Shown here: in pieces, positions 44,586-53,858 of the stretch
Numbering within the stretch: position 1 is the stretch's first letter
Layout: each line of letters opens with the position of its first letter
Origin: Rhizobiaceae bacterium MnEN-MB40S
GTDB lineage: Bacteria; Pseudomonadota; Alphaproteobacteria; Rhizobiales; Rhizobiaceae
Length of the DNA stretch: 64,000 nucleotides
Direction of reading: 5' to 3'
NCBI GenBank assembly: GCA_024343425.1
Contig: BRLC01000013.1
Span: forward strand, 124,001 to 188,000
The notes under the pieces: generated by a model
What the model saw: only the letters and a program-made list of their open reading frames with translations
What the model was told of the DNA's origin: nothing
The model's database searches: none
Made by a program: the position numbers and the translations under genes

Positions 44586-46250
44586 TCAGCGGTCAGAAGC
44601 CTGCCAGCGCGGATTAATCCAGGGCTCAAGATTCGAGCGCGGCAGCATTGGACGGCCGAGAATATGGTCGGACGCCTTTTCGCCGACCATGATCGACGGA
44701 CCGTTGAGATTGCCGTTGGTGATCTGCGGAAAGATCGAGGAATCGGCGACGCGCAATCCATCGACGCCGATCACCCGGCATTCGGGGTCCACCACGGAGC
44801 GCGGATCGTCGGCGCGGCCCATCCGGCAGGTGCCGCAGGGGTGAAAGGCGCTTTCTGCGTGATCGCGGATAAACGCGTCCAGTCCTTCGTCGCTCGTAAC
44901 GTCGCGGCCGGGGGCCAGTTCAGGGCCGCGATAGGCGTCGAACGCCTCCTGGTCGAAAATCTCGCGGGTAAGGCGGATGCAGTATCTGAAATCCTCCCAG
45001 TCGGAGGGATGGCTCATATAGTTGAAACGGATCACCGGCGCGTCGCGCGGATCGGATGATCTCAGAGTGACATTCCCCCGCGATTTCGATCGCATCGGGC
45101 CGACATGCGCCTGGAATCCGTGGGCCCTGGCGGGTGACGTGCCGTCGTAGCGAATGGCGACCGGCAGGAAATGGAACTGGATATCGGGATACTTCACGCC
45201 GGCCCTGGAGCGCACGAAGGCGCTCGCCTCGAAATGGTTCGACGCGCCGAGGCCGGTTTTGAAAAAGAGCCATTGCACGCCGATCAGGGCTTTGGAAACC
45301 AGATTGAGTTTGGAGTAGAGCGTGATCGGCTCAAGGCACTCCTGCTGCACGTAGAGTTCGAGATGATCCTGCAGATTGGCGCCGACGCCCGGCCGGTGCT
45401 TGACGACCTCGATGCCTTGATCACGCAACTGGTCGGCCGGGCCGACGCCTGACAACATCAGAAGCTTCGGGGAGTTGAAAGCGGAGGCCGCGACAATGAC
45501 CTCGCTATCTGCGGCGGCGATCTCTATCTTTCCGCCGCGTTCGATCTCGACGCCAACGGCGCGGCCGTCCCTGAAGATGATGCGACGCGCGAAACACTTG
45601 ATCAGTTCGACATTGGGACGCTTCAGCGCCGGCTTCAGATAGGCGTTTGCGGCGGACCAGCGCCGTCCGGCGTGGATGGTCTGTTCCATCAGGCCGAAGC
45701 CTTCCTGCTTTTCGCCATTGTAGTCGGGCGTGGTCTCGAAGCCCGCCTGCCGTCCGGCTTCGATGAAGCTTCCGAAAAGCGGATTGTTGGCCACGCCGCG
45801 ACGCACGTGCAGCGGTCCGGAGGCCCCGCGCCAGCCTTCCTGACCGCCCTGGGACGTTTCCATGCGCTGGAAATAGGGCAGCACGTCGGCGTATCCCCAG
45901 CCCTGCGCGCCGTCTTCCTCCCAGAAATTGTAATCTTCCGCGTGTCCGCGGACGTATACCATGCCGTTGATCGAGGACGACCCGCCAAGAACCTTGCCGC
46001 GCGGCGCAACCAGTCGCCGGCCGCCGAGATTGGGTTCCGGCTCCGTCTGATAACCCCAATCGTAGAGCCCCATGTTCATCGGATAGGACAAAGCGGCGGG
46101 CATCTGGATGAACGGGCCGGCGTCGCTGCCGCCAAACTCCAGCACGATTACGCGGTTGCGCGGATCTTCCGACAGGCGGTTCGCCATGGCGGACCCTGCG
46201 GACCCGGATCCGATGATGACGAAGTCAGCTTTCAATGCCTGGTTTTCCAC
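44586..46250 (-). CDS. betA: Choline dehydrogenase
   Basis: 554 residues, GMC oxidoreductase. FAD motif [20 protein letters not shown] at the start, the GMC signature [19 protein letters not shown], and near the end [14 protein letters not shown] and [17 protein letters not shown]. Oxidises choline to betaine aldehyde at the inner membrane; betB, encoded just upstream in the same unit, completes the route to glycine betaine. The start is GTG. The betB gap is 15 bases. Confidence 0.95.
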   Translation of the reverse strand: MENQALKADFVIIGSGSAGSAMANRLSEDPRNRVIVLEFGGSDAGPFIQMPAALSYPMNMGLYDWGYQTEPEPNLGGRRLVAPRGKVLGGSSSINGMVYVRGHAEDYNFWEEDGAQGWGYADVLPYFQRMETSQGGQEGWRGASGPLHVRRGVANNPLFGSFIEAGRQAGFETTPDYNGEKQEGFGLMEQTIHAGRRWSAANAYLKPALKRPNVELIKCFARRIIFRDGRAVGVEIERGGKIEIAAADSEVIVAASAFNSPKLLMLSGVGPADQLRDQGIEVVKHRPGVGANLQDHLELYVQQECLEPITLYSKLNLVSKALIGVQWLFFKTGLGASNHFEASAFVRSRAGVKYPDIQFHFLPVAIRYDGTSPARAHGFQAHVGPMRSKSRGNVTLRSSDPRDAPVIRFNYMSHPSDWEDFRYCIRLTREIFDQEAFDAYRGPELAPGRDVTSDEGLDAFIRDHAESAFHPCGTCRMGRADDPRSVVDPECRVIGVDGLRVADSSIFPQITNGNLNGPSIMVGEKASDHILGRPMLPRSNLEPWINPRWQASDR

Positions 46251-46265
46251 CGTTGCTTCCTCACA

Positions 46266-47729
46266 TCAATAGGGGCTGTCGACCGGTCCGGTCGCCACGT
46301 ATACGCTCTTGATCTGGGTGTAGTGCTCAATCGCCGCCCGCGAATTCTCGCGTCCGACGCCGGACCGTTTGACCCCGCCGAACGGGGCCTCCACCGGCGC
46401 CAGATTGTAGGTGTTGATCCAGCAGCTTCCCGCCTGCAACTGCGCGATCACCCGGTGCGCGCGGGGCAGATCGCGCGTGAAGACGCCGGCGGACAGTCCG
46501 AACTCAGTGTCGTTGGCGCGGGCGATCGCTTCGTCCTCATCCTCGAAAGCAAGAACGCTCATGACCGGCCCGAAGATCTCTTCGCGTGCGATGCGCATGT
46601 CGTCCGTGACATCCGCAAACACTGTCGGTTCGATGAAAAAGCCGCCTTCCATGCCCTGCAGGGACAGCGTGTCGCCACCGGTCACGAGGCGCGCGCCTTC
46701 CGATTTGCCGATTTCAATATAACCCGCGACCTTGTCGACCTGCGCCTTGCTGACAAGCGGTCCCATCTGCACGGATTCGTCCATTGGATCGCCGATCCGG
46801 ATGGCGCGCGTGCGTTCGGTAAGGCGCTCCAGGAAGCGGTCGAGAAGCGGTTTCTGCACGAAGACGCGCGTGCCGTTGGAGCAGACTTGGCCGGAGGAAT
46901 AGAAATTGCCCAGCATCGCCCCGCCGACCGCGTCCTCGATATCGGCGTCATCGAAAATAATCAGCGGAGATTTGCCGCCAAGCTCCATCGTGACATGCCT
47001 GATATCGGCGGCGGCTGTGGCCATCACCTTGCGTCCGGTCGGCACCGAGCCGGTGAGCGACACCTTGTCGACCTTGGCGTGGGTGGCAAGCGCAGCGCCG
47101 ACGTCGCCGTGTCCCTGCACGACGTTGAAGACGCCTTTCGGCAATCCCGCTTCGTGCAGGATCCTGGCGACTTCAAGGGCGCAAAGCGGCGTGACTTCCG
47201 ATGGTTTGAAAATCATGGCGTTGCCGCAGGCCAGCGCCGGAGCGGCCTTCCAGCAGGCGATCTGGGTCGGATAGTTCCACGCGCCTATCCCGACGCAGAC
47301 GCCCAGAGGCTCACGGCGCGTGTAGACGAAATCGCCGCCCAGATCGATATATTCGCCATTGATCGCGGTCGCCTGGGCGCCGAAGAATTCCAGCGCGTCT
47401 GCGCCGGAGGCTGCGTCAGCGACCAGCGTTTCCTGCAGCGGCTTGCCCGTATCGAGGGTTTCCAGTTCGGAGAGTTCCCTGTTGCGCTCGCGGATCATGT
47501 CCGCGGCGCGGCGCAGAATACGTCCGCGCTCGGCGCCGGTCATGGCCGCCCAGACCTTCTGGCCTGCTTCGGCGGACGCGATCGCGGATTCGATAATCTG
47601 CGGCGTCGCCGCGTGCAGACGTGCGACAATTGCGCCCGTCGCCGGATAGACGCTGTCGATCTCGCGTCCCGCGTCAACCTCGACAAATTCTCCGTCGATG
47701 AAGTGGGAGGCCGTTGGTTGCGCCTTCAT
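46266..47729 (-). CDS. betB: Betaine aldehyde dehydrogenase
   Basis: 487 residues, the normal BetB length, when started at the ATG at 47729. Catalytic Glu in [21 protein letters not shown] (in parts) and catalytic Cys in [21 protein letters not shown]-like [19 protein letters not shown]. Oxidises betaine aldehyde to glycine betaine with NAD. A frame reaching back to 47780 would start inside a palindrome and is not preferred. betC and betI are not present in this segment. Confidence 0.95.
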   Translation of the reverse strand: MKAQPTASHFIDGEFVEVDAGREIDSVYPATGAIVARLHAATPQIIESAIASAEAGQKVWAAMTGAERGRILRRAADMIRERNRELSELETLDTGKPLQETLVADAASGADALEFFGAQATAINGEYIDLGGDFVYTRREPLGVCVGIGAWNYPTQIACWKAAPALACGNAMIFKPSEVTPLCALEVARILHEAGLPKGVFNVVQGHGDVGAALATHAKVDKVSLTGSVPTGRKVMATAAADIRHVTMELGGKSPLIIFDDADIEDAVGGAMLGNFYSSGQVCSNGTRVFVQKPLLDRFLERLTERTRAIRIGDPMDESVQMGPLVSKAQVDKVAGYIEIGKSEGARLVTGGDTLSLQGMEGGFFIEPTVFADVTDDMRIAREEIFGPVMSVLAFEDEDEAIARANDTEFGLSAGVFTRDLPRAHRVIAQLQAGSCWINTYNLAPVEAPFGGVKRSGVGRENSRAAIEHYTQIKSVYVATGPVDSPY

Positions 47730-47758
47730 CTCATAGCCGCTTTCGATGTGTGATTTGA

Positions 47759-47786
47759 TTTTTATTGGTTGTTCATTCAATAAAAA
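47759..47786. promoter_or_regulatory. Palindrome upstream of betB (probable BetI-type operator)
   Basis: Perfect 9-base arms TTTTTATTG and CAATAAAAA flank a 10-base spacer. Position is 30 bases before the betB ATG. BetI operators contain ATTG...CAAT dyads, though with a shorter usual spacer, so the identity is tentative. No betI is adjacent. Confidence 0.5.
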
Positions 47787-47939
47787 CCTAGCGCCTTTTG
47801 CTTAACGCGACAAGCCCGCACGCGGCTTTCGAAACCGGTTATTGATTGCGCTGATAGAACCATCAAATTTCTTCGGTTGATTCCGCCGGCTATGAGCTTA
47901 AGTCTTGGGCACAAAATTCATTCGAAGAGGAATTGCGCG

Positions 47940-49367
47940 ATGATCAGGAAGACGGATTTCTATATTGACGGCCAATGGGTGACTCCGGCTGGAGCCGCGG
48001 AGTTGGAGGTCGTCAATCCGGCCACGGAAGAACCGTTCGCCGTCATTTCCCTTGGTGCTGCTGCAGATGTAGACAGCGCGGTCAAAGCTGCGCGGGCGGC
48101 GTTCGAGGAGTATCGTGAGACTGACCCCGCCTATCGCCGGTCGCTGATCGAAAAGCTGCTCGACATCATGGTCCGCCGCCAGGACGAAATGGGAGACATC
48201 GTTTCCCGGGAAATGGGCGCGCCGATTACGCTGGCGCGCAGTTCGCAGGCCGGGTCCGGGCCGTTCCACGTGGAAGGCTTCCTGAAGGCCTTGTCGGATT
48301 TCGAATACGAGAAGGATTTCAACGGATCGGGCGAACGTATCGTTCGCGAGCCCATCGGCGTATGCGGCATGATCACGCCATGGAACTGGCCAGTGAATCA
48401 GATGACCCTCAAGGTCGTCCCGGCGTTGGCGGTCGGCTGCACGTGTATCTTGAAGCCCAGCGAAATCTCGCCGCTTTCGGCCATGCTGTTTGCGGAAATG
48501 ATCGATGAGGCCGGGTTCCCGAAAGGGACATTCAATCTGATCAACGGTGAAGGTCCGGTGGTCGGCGAGGCGATGTCGCGGCATCCGGATATCGACATGA
48601 TGTCCTTTACCGGGTCGACCCGTGCCGGGACCGCGGTGACGAAGGCGGCGGCCGACACGGTCAAGCGCGTTTCGCTGGAGCTTGGCGGCAAGTCGCCCAA
48701 CATCGTTTTCGATGATGTCGATCTTTCCGAAACGATCACCAGAGGCGTGAAGTCGTGTTTCAACAATACCGGTCAGTCCTGCAATGCGCCGACGCGCATG
48801 CTCGTTCAGCGCGAGATCTATGACAACGCCGTGGAAATCGCGGCGGAGGCGGCGTCGCGCGTCGAAGTCGGCGATCCTGCCAGGGAAGGCGGCCACATCG
48901 GACCGTTAGTCAGCGAAATGCAGTTCAACAAGGTGCAGGGCCTGATCCAGGTCGCCATTGACGAAGGCGCGCGTCTTGTCGCCGGAGGCCCTGGTCGTCC
49001 GGCGGGGATGAACCGTGGATATTTCGTGCGGCCGACCGTCTTCGCCGATGTCTCGAATGATATGACGATTGCGCGCGAGGAAGTGTTTGGCCCGGTGCTC
49101 GCCATGATTCCTTTCGACAAGGAGGATGACGCCGTCGCCATCGCCAATGACACTCCCTATGGGCTTGCCGCCTATGTCCAGACCGCCGACCAGGAGCGCG
49201 CCCGCCGTGTGGCGCGGCAACTGCGCGCGGGCATGGTGATGATCAACGGCGCGCAGCGACCCGCGGGCAGCCCGTTCGGCGGCTACAAGCAGTCCGGCAA
49301 CGGTCGCGAGGGCGGAACCTGGGGCCTCGAGGATTTTACGGAGGTCAAGTCGATCAGCGGATACTGA
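47940..49367 (+). CDS. Aldehyde dehydrogenase family protein
   Basis: 475 residues. NAD-binding and catalytic motifs are complete: MITPWNWPVNQMTLKVVPAL, VSLELGGKSPNIVFDDVDL (Glu) and FNNTGQSCNAPTRMLVQ (Cys). The ATG at 47940 follows GAGGAA; a longer frame starts at 47877. It is divergent from betB. The substrate cannot be told from the sequence; the neighbourhood with betAB and a thiolase suggests osmolyte or CoA-ester metabolism. Confidence 0.88.
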   Translation: MIRKTDFYIDGQWVTPAGAAELEVVNPATEEPFAVISLGAAADVDSAVKAARAAFEEYRETDPAYRRSLIEKLLDIMVRRQDEMGDIVSREMGAPITLARSSQAGSGPFHVEGFLKALSDFEYEKDFNGSGERIVREPIGVCGMITPWNWPVNQMTLKVVPALAVGCTCILKPSEISPLSAMLFAEMIDEAGFPKGTFNLINGEGPVVGEAMSRHPDIDMMSFTGSTRAGTAVTKAAADTVKRVSLELGGKSPNIVFDDVDLSETITRGVKSCFNNTGQSCNAPTRMLVQREIYDNAVEIAAEAASRVEVGDPAREGGHIGPLVSEMQFNKVQGLIQVAIDEGARLVAGGPGRPAGMNRGYFVRPTVFADVSNDMTIAREEVFGPVLAMIPFDKEDDAVAIANDTPYGLAAYVQTADQERARRVARQLRAGMVMINGAQRPAGSPFGGYKQSGNGREGGTWGLEDFTEVKSISGY

Positions 49368-49373
49368 AGGCCA

Positions 49374-49427
49374 ATGGCGTCGCGGATGCTTGTTTGTTAA
49401 AGGTTGAACAATTCTGCGCGACGCCAT
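49374..49427. other. Perfect 11-base inverted repeat between the aldehyde dehydrogenase and thiolase genes
   Basis: Arms ATGGCGTCGCG (49374-49384) and CGCGACGCCAT (49417-49427) enclose a 32-base AT-rich stretch, starting 6 bases after the dehydrogenase stop and ending 37 bases before the thiolase ATG. No T-run follows. It could be a terminator with a long loop or a control site for the thiolase. Confidence 0.5.
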
Positions 49428-49464
49428 ATATTCCGCCCTATACGGACGATGAGGAGACGAGATC

Positions 49465-50631
49465 ATGACGGCATGCATCACGGGCTGGGCCCATTCGAAA
49501 TTCGGCAAGCTCGAGGGCGAAACGGTCGAGAGCCTTGTCGTCGACGTCGCGGAACGGGCGATCGCCCATGCGGGGCTGGAAGCTGACGATATCGACGAGA
49601 TCGTGCTCGGACATTTCAATGCGGGATTCTCCAAACAGGATTTCACGGCGAGCCTGGTTTTGCAGGCCGACGACAGGCTGCGCTTCAAACCGGCGACGCG
49701 GATCGAAAACGCCTGCGCGACAGGCTCGGCGGCGATCCATCAGGGGCTGAAGACGATCGAGGCCGGACGCGCGCGCAACGTGCTCGTGGTCGGCGTCGAG
49801 CAGATGACAACGACGCCGGGCCCCCAGATCGGCGAGAACCTGCTGAAAGCGTCCTACCTGCCTGAGGATGGCGGTATTCCGGGCGGCTTCGCCGGCGTAT
49901 TCGGCCAGATCGCCGCCGGCTATTTCCAGAAATATGGCGACCAGTCCGACGCTCTCGCCATGCTTGCCGCCAAGAACCACAAGAATGGCGTTGGCAATCC
50001 TTTCGCGCAAATGCGCAAGGACCTCGGCTACGAGTTCTGCCGCACGGAAAGCGACAAAAACCCCTTCGTCGCGGGACCGCTGAAGCGGACGGATTGTTCG
50101 CTCGTCTCCGACGGAGCCGCGGCCATCGTGCTGACTGATCTCGAAAGCGCCATGAAGGCGCCACGGGCGGTGATGTTTCGCGCCGCCGAACATGTTCAGG
50201 ATTTCCTGCCGATGTCGAAGCGCGACATACTGGCCTTTGAAGGTTGCCAACTTGGCTGGCGCAAGGCGCTGGCGCAGGCCGGCGTCGCGCTCGACGATCT
50301 CTCGTTCGTCGAGACCCATGATTGCTTCACGATCGCCGAACTGATCGAATATGAGGCGATGGGCCTTGCGAAGCCGGGCGAGGGCGCGGCGGTGGCGATG
50401 TCCGGCGAGACGGCGAAGGACGGTCGGCTGCCGGTCAACCCGTCCGGCGGACTGAAGGCCAAGGGACATCCGATCGGCGCGACCGGCGTCTCGATGCATG
50501 CGCTGACCGCCATGCAGCTCTGCGGCGAGGCAGGCGACATCCAGGTTCCGGGCGCCGAGCTTGGCGGCGTCTTCAATATGGGTGGCGCTGCCGTCGCCAA
50601 CTATGTTTCCATCATGGAACGCGTGCGGTAG
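49465..50631 (+). CDS. Thiolase family protein (acetyl-CoA acetyltransferase, SCP2-like)
   Basis: 388 residues with the thiolase fold. Nucleophile Cys in RIENACATGSAAIH, and the late motifs ETHDCFTIAE and NPSGGLKAKGHPIGATG. It has the longer-chain/SCP2-like pattern rather than PhaA-type. Could cleave beta-ketoacyl-CoA, and in principle could finish the side-chain shortening begun in the 23-29 kb island, but that is 20 kb away and only speculation. galE follows after 87 bases. Confidence 0.83.
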   Translation: MTACITGWAHSKFGKLEGETVESLVVDVAERAIAHAGLEADDIDEIVLGHFNAGFSKQDFTASLVLQADDRLRFKPATRIENACATGSAAIHQGLKTIEAGRARNVLVVGVEQMTTTPGPQIGENLLKASYLPEDGGIPGGFAGVFGQIAAGYFQKYGDQSDALAMLAAKNHKNGVGNPFAQMRKDLGYEFCRTESDKNPFVAGPLKRTDCSLVSDGAAAIVLTDLESAMKAPRAVMFRAAEHVQDFLPMSKRDILAFEGCQLGWRKALAQAGVALDDLSFVETHDCFTIAELIEYEAMGLAKPGEGAAVAMSGETAKDGRLPVNPSGGLKAKGHPIGATGVSMHALTAMQLCGEAGDIQVPGAELGGVFNMGGAAVANYVSIMERVR

Positions 50632-50718
50632 CCAAGACCGCGTCCTTGAAGTATGCAGGCGCAAGTGGATGTCGGTTGCAGCGGGTATGCCGGCGCGTTC
50701 TGATTGCGGAGTGAAGGC

Positions 50719-51711
50719 ATGAGCGTACTTGTGACCGGTGGAGCCGGATATATCGGCAGTCACATGGTCTGGCGGTTGCTTGACGCAGGCGAAGAGGTGA
50801 CGGTTCTCGACCGTCTGTCAACCGGCCATGACTGGGCCGTGCCGCCGGAAGCCAATCTCGTCGTCGCGGACATTGGAGATCAGGATAGCGTCGAGTCGGT
50901 GCTGAAGGAGCGCGGCGTCGATTCCGTGATCCACTTCGCCGGATCGATCATCGTTCCGGAATCCGTCAGCGATCCGTTGGGTTATTACCTGAACAACACG
51001 GTGAAATCGCGCGCGCTCCTTGAGGCCTGCGTAAATTGCGGCGTGAAGCATTTCATCTTTTCTTCCACGGCCGCCGTCTACGGAACGCCGGAACACGCGC
51101 CGGTTTCCGAAGACGCCGATTTGCATCCAGAATCGCCCTACGGAAACTCCAAATTGATGACGGAACTGATGTTGCGCGACGCCTCGGCCGCGCACGGTTT
51201 CAGCTACGCGGTGCTGCGCTACTTCAACGTCGCGGGCGCCGATCCGAAGGGAAGGGCCGGGCAGTCGTCCCGCAACGCAACACACCTGATCAAGATCGCG
51301 ACTCAGGCGGCGCTTGGAAAACGCGACGGCATGGAGGTGTTCGGGCAGGACTATCCGACGCCGGACGGCACCTGCATCCGCGACTATATTCATGTCTCGG
51401 ATCTGGTCGAGGCGCATTACCTGGCGCTGGAGCATCTGCGCGCGGGCGGCGGCAATCTTGTCGCCAATTGCGGCTACGGGAAGGGCTACTCGGTGCTGGA
51501 GGTAATCGACGCGGTGAAGAAGGTAAGCGGCGTGGACTTCGCAGTCCGCGACGCCGATCGCCGCCCTGGCGATCCCGCTACGATCGTTGCCGATCCGGCG
51601 AAAATCAAGGCGCAACTCGGCTGGACGCCGCGCCATGACGATCTTTCCGAAATCGTTCGCGATGCGCTCGACTGGGAACGCTCGCTCGAGAGACGCAATA
51701 CACAGCAATAG
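50719..51711 (+). CDS. galE: UDP-glucose 4-epimerase
   Basis: 330 residues with the extended SDR fold: LVTGGAGYIGSHMVWRL (GxxGxxG), catalytic YGNSK (ESPYGNSKLM, YxxxK) and the RYFNVAGA stretch. Interconverts UDP-glucose and UDP-galactose for surface glycans. The ATG at 50719 follows GAAGG. A hairpin follows the gene. Confidence 0.92.
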   Translation: MSVLVTGGAGYIGSHMVWRLLDAGEEVTVLDRLSTGHDWAVPPEANLVVADIGDQDSVESVLKERGVDSVIHFAGSIIVPESVSDPLGYYLNNTVKSRALLEACVNCGVKHFIFSSTAAVYGTPEHAPVSEDADLHPESPYGNSKLMTELMLRDASAAHGFSYAVLRYFNVAGADPKGRAGQSSRNATHLIKIATQAALGKRDGMEVFGQDYPTPDGTCIRDYIHVSDLVEAHYLALEHLRAGGGNLVANCGYGKGYSVLEVIDAVKKVSGVDFAVRDADRRPGDPATIVADPAKIKAQLGWTPRHDDLSEIVRDALDWERSLERRNTQQ

Positions 51712-51720
51712 CAATGAAAA

Positions 51721-51739
51721 GGCCCGCGCGGAGCGGGCC
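51721..51739. terminator. Short GC-rich hairpin between galE and the secreted protein gene
   Basis: Perfect arms GGCCCGC and GCGGGCC with a 5-base loop, in the gap between two convergent genes. It starts 9 bases after galE. No T-run of useful length follows; on the other strand the sequence gives TTTTC, so termination may favour the minus-strand gene. Confidence 0.5.
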
Positions 51740-51767
51740 ATTCCTGATCGTGACTGTGACGGGGCCG

Positions 51768-52640
51768 TTATTGCGGCGGGTTCGCCAACTGCACCGAGCA
51801 GATCATCCGCGTATGGGCGGAATTCAGCCAGCAATGCGACGGCAGCGGACCACCGGGCACCGGATAGACATAGACCTGCTGAGGCTGGCTTGCGGACGCA
51901 GCTGCCGCGCCGATCGCCGCTCCCGTGACCGCCGCCGCGCCGATCGCCGCCCCCGGATAGTACGGATACGGGTGATACGGATACGGGTGGTACGGCGGAT
52001 AGGGGCCATAGGGATGATACGGCGGGTAGTAGCCGCCGTGATGCGGCGGGGGAGGCGGATAGGGGTGATAGCCGCCATGATGGGGAGGCGGATAGCCGCC
52101 GCCATGATAACCGCCATGGAAACCGCCGCCGCCGCCATGGCCGCCGAAGCCGTGACCATGGTCGATGAAGAGCGCTACGTTATCCGCCGATTCCGGCAGC
52201 TTGCCGGAAACCATGCGCACGCCGTATTTCAGCGATCCGCCGTCCATTTCGACCGAAGTGAGTTCGACGATCGCCGGCGGCTCTTCGATCTCGCCGAGCA
52301 CGGAGACTGCGGCGTTCGGCGGATCGGCGGCGAATGTGCCGCCGGATTTTTCCCACAGACCGGCGAAGGTCACGTTGTCGACGTGGCCAACCATGCGATA
52401 GGGACGGTCGCTGAAATAGATTGTGGCCGGCGCCATGCCGCCCAGCGTCATCGTTTCTCCGTCGAACGTCATGGAGGCGGCCTGCTGGACATATTCGAAC
52501 ACCGGCGCCGGCAGGGCGTATTGCTGCGTCGGAGCTGAGCTGGCGGCTGGCTCGGCGGCAGTCGTGGCGTCCTGGGCCGAAGCAAGGCCGGGTGACGCCG
52601 CCAAGGCTACAACGCCAAGCATGGCGAGTATCTTGTACAT
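51768..52640 (-). CDS. Secreted His/Pro/Tyr/Gly-rich protein, function unknown
   Basis: 290 residues. Signal peptide (MYKILAMLGVVALAASPGLA, then SAQ). Residues 40-150 form a compact domain (TIYFSDRPYRMVGHVDNVTF, then VLGEIEEPPAIVELTSVEMD) that I cannot name. Residues 155-230 are extraordinarily rich in His, Pro, Tyr and Gly (HHGG, YPPY and PYHPY units), and the end is hydrophobic with Ala/Gly, followed by CWLNSAHTRMICSVQ with two Cys. The second ATG is chosen because AGGAG stands 8 bases before it and only 2 before the earlier one. Metal binding is plausible for the His-rich part, by composition only. Confidence 0.75.
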   Translation of the reverse strand: MYKILAMLGVVALAASPGLASAQDATTAAEPAASSAPTQQYALPAPVFEYVQQAASMTFDGETMTLGGMAPATIYFSDRPYRMVGHVDNVTFAGLWEKSGGTFAADPPNAAVSVLGEIEEPPAIVELTSVEMDGGSLKYGVRMVSGKLPESADNVALFIDHGHGFGGHGGGGGFHGGYHGGGYPPPHHGGYHPYPPPPPHHGGYYPPYHPYGPYPPYHPYPYHPYPYYPGAAIGAAAVTGAAIGAAAASASQPQQVYVYPVPGGPLPSHCWLNSAHTRMICSVQLANPPQ

Positions 52641-52856
52641 GGACATGTCTCCTGATTGCATTAAGTTGATGTTTTCTTCTCGAAATATACGTGTCGAGTG
52701 TTGCCAGTTTATTTCAAATCACGGCTCGAACAACTGTAATTTGCGCGCTTGGTTTTCGATTTCTTATTGGCGCCCTGAAACCTCCGGCGCTGCTTGCATT
52801 GCCGGCGGCGCGGCGTTAGGGCTGTGTTTAAAATGGATAAAAATGGAGGGCGCGCC

Positions 52857-53858
52857 ATGGCCAATCCTGTGCTGGTCGAGGTGACGAGGGGCGGACGCGT
52901 TGAAAGCCGCCACCGCGGCGCCGCGGTTGCAGTGGATGCTGCGGCACAGACCATATTCTCGACGGGCGATACCTCGGCGCCGATGTTTCCGCGTTCTGCG
53001 ATCAAGGCGATGCAGGCCCTGCCGCTGGTGGAGTCCGGCGCGGCCGACGCTTACGGGTTTGGCGATCGCGAGATCGCGCTCGCCTGTTCGTCGCATTCCG
53101 GCCAGCCGGAGCATGTCGCGCTGGCGGACGCCATGCTGAAGGCGGCGGGGCGCGACGTAGAGGCGCTGGAATGCGGCTGTCACTGGCCGTTCAACATGAA
53201 GGTCGCGACGAAGCTCGCGGCCACCGGCGCCGAACCCACCGCGCTTCACAACAACTGCTCCGGCAAACATGCCGGCTTTGTCTGCGTCGCCTGCCATCTC
53301 GGCTATTCGCCGGCCGGCTACATCAATTACGACCACCCGGTGCAGGGGATGGTGCGGGAGGCTCTGGGCGACCTGACCGGCGCGCATTACGGCGTCGACA
53401 CCTGCGGAACGGACGGCTGTTCGATCCCGACCTACGCCGTGCCGCTGCCCGCCGTCGCCCATGGCTTTGCGAAGATGACGACCGGAGAGGGCCTGCCGCC
53501 GGAGCGGGCGAAGGCTGCGCGGCGCATCGTTGAGGCTTGCATGGCAGAGCCTTTTTACGTCGCCGGCTCCAAACGGGCCTGCACGCGGCTTATGGAGCTT
53601 GCCCCCGGCAAGGTCTTCGCCAAGACCGGCGCCGAAGGCGTGTTCTGCGCGGCGCTGCCAGAGCAGGGCGTCGGCGTGGCGGTCAAATGCGATGACGGCG
53701 CAACCCGCGCGGCCGAAGCGATGGTCGCCGCCGTTCTCGCGCTTCTTGTCGATGACGACGCTCTGCGCGAGGGCTTGCGGGCGATGTCCGGCCACACGAT
53801 CAGCAACTGGAACGGTATTGAAACCGGCCATGTGCGCGTGACCCGGGCGCTTTTATAG
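52857..53858 (+). CDS. ansA: L-asparaginase II, Rhizobium-etli type
   Basis: Hydrolyses L-asparagine to aspartate and ammonia; cytoplasmic, 333 residues. The family marks are FPRSAIKAMQALPL (Ser-Lys pair), SSHSGQPEHVA, NNCSGKHAGFVC and CGTDGCSIP. In the R. etli ReAV enzyme the corresponding Ser/Lys tandems act in catalysis and a Cys/Lys/Cys site binds zinc; all these residues are in place here (the Cys and Lys of NCSGKH and a Cys of DTCGTDGC). It overlaps the end of the convergent beta-helix gene by 6 bases. The ATG follows GAGGG. Confidence 0.9.
   Translation: MANPVLVEVTRGGRVESRHRGAAVAVDAAAQTIFSTGDTSAPMFPRSAIKAMQALPLVESGAADAYGFGDREIALACSSHSGQPEHVALADAMLKAAGRDVEALECGCHWPFNMKVATKLAATGAEPTALHNNCSGKHAGFVCVACHLGYSPAGYINYDHPVQGMVREALGDLTGAHYGVDTCGTDGCSIPTYAVPLPAVAHGFAKMTTGEGLPPERAKAARRIVEACMAEPFYVAGSKRACTRLMELAPGKVFAKTGAEGVFCAALPEQGVGVAVKCDDGATRAAEAMVAAVLALLVDDDALREGLRAMSGHTISNWNGIETGHVRVTRALL

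Noticed and set aside
45672..47753. Plus-strand open frame of 693 codons over betA and betB
   Set aside because: Antisense shadow of two confidently identified dehydrogenases.
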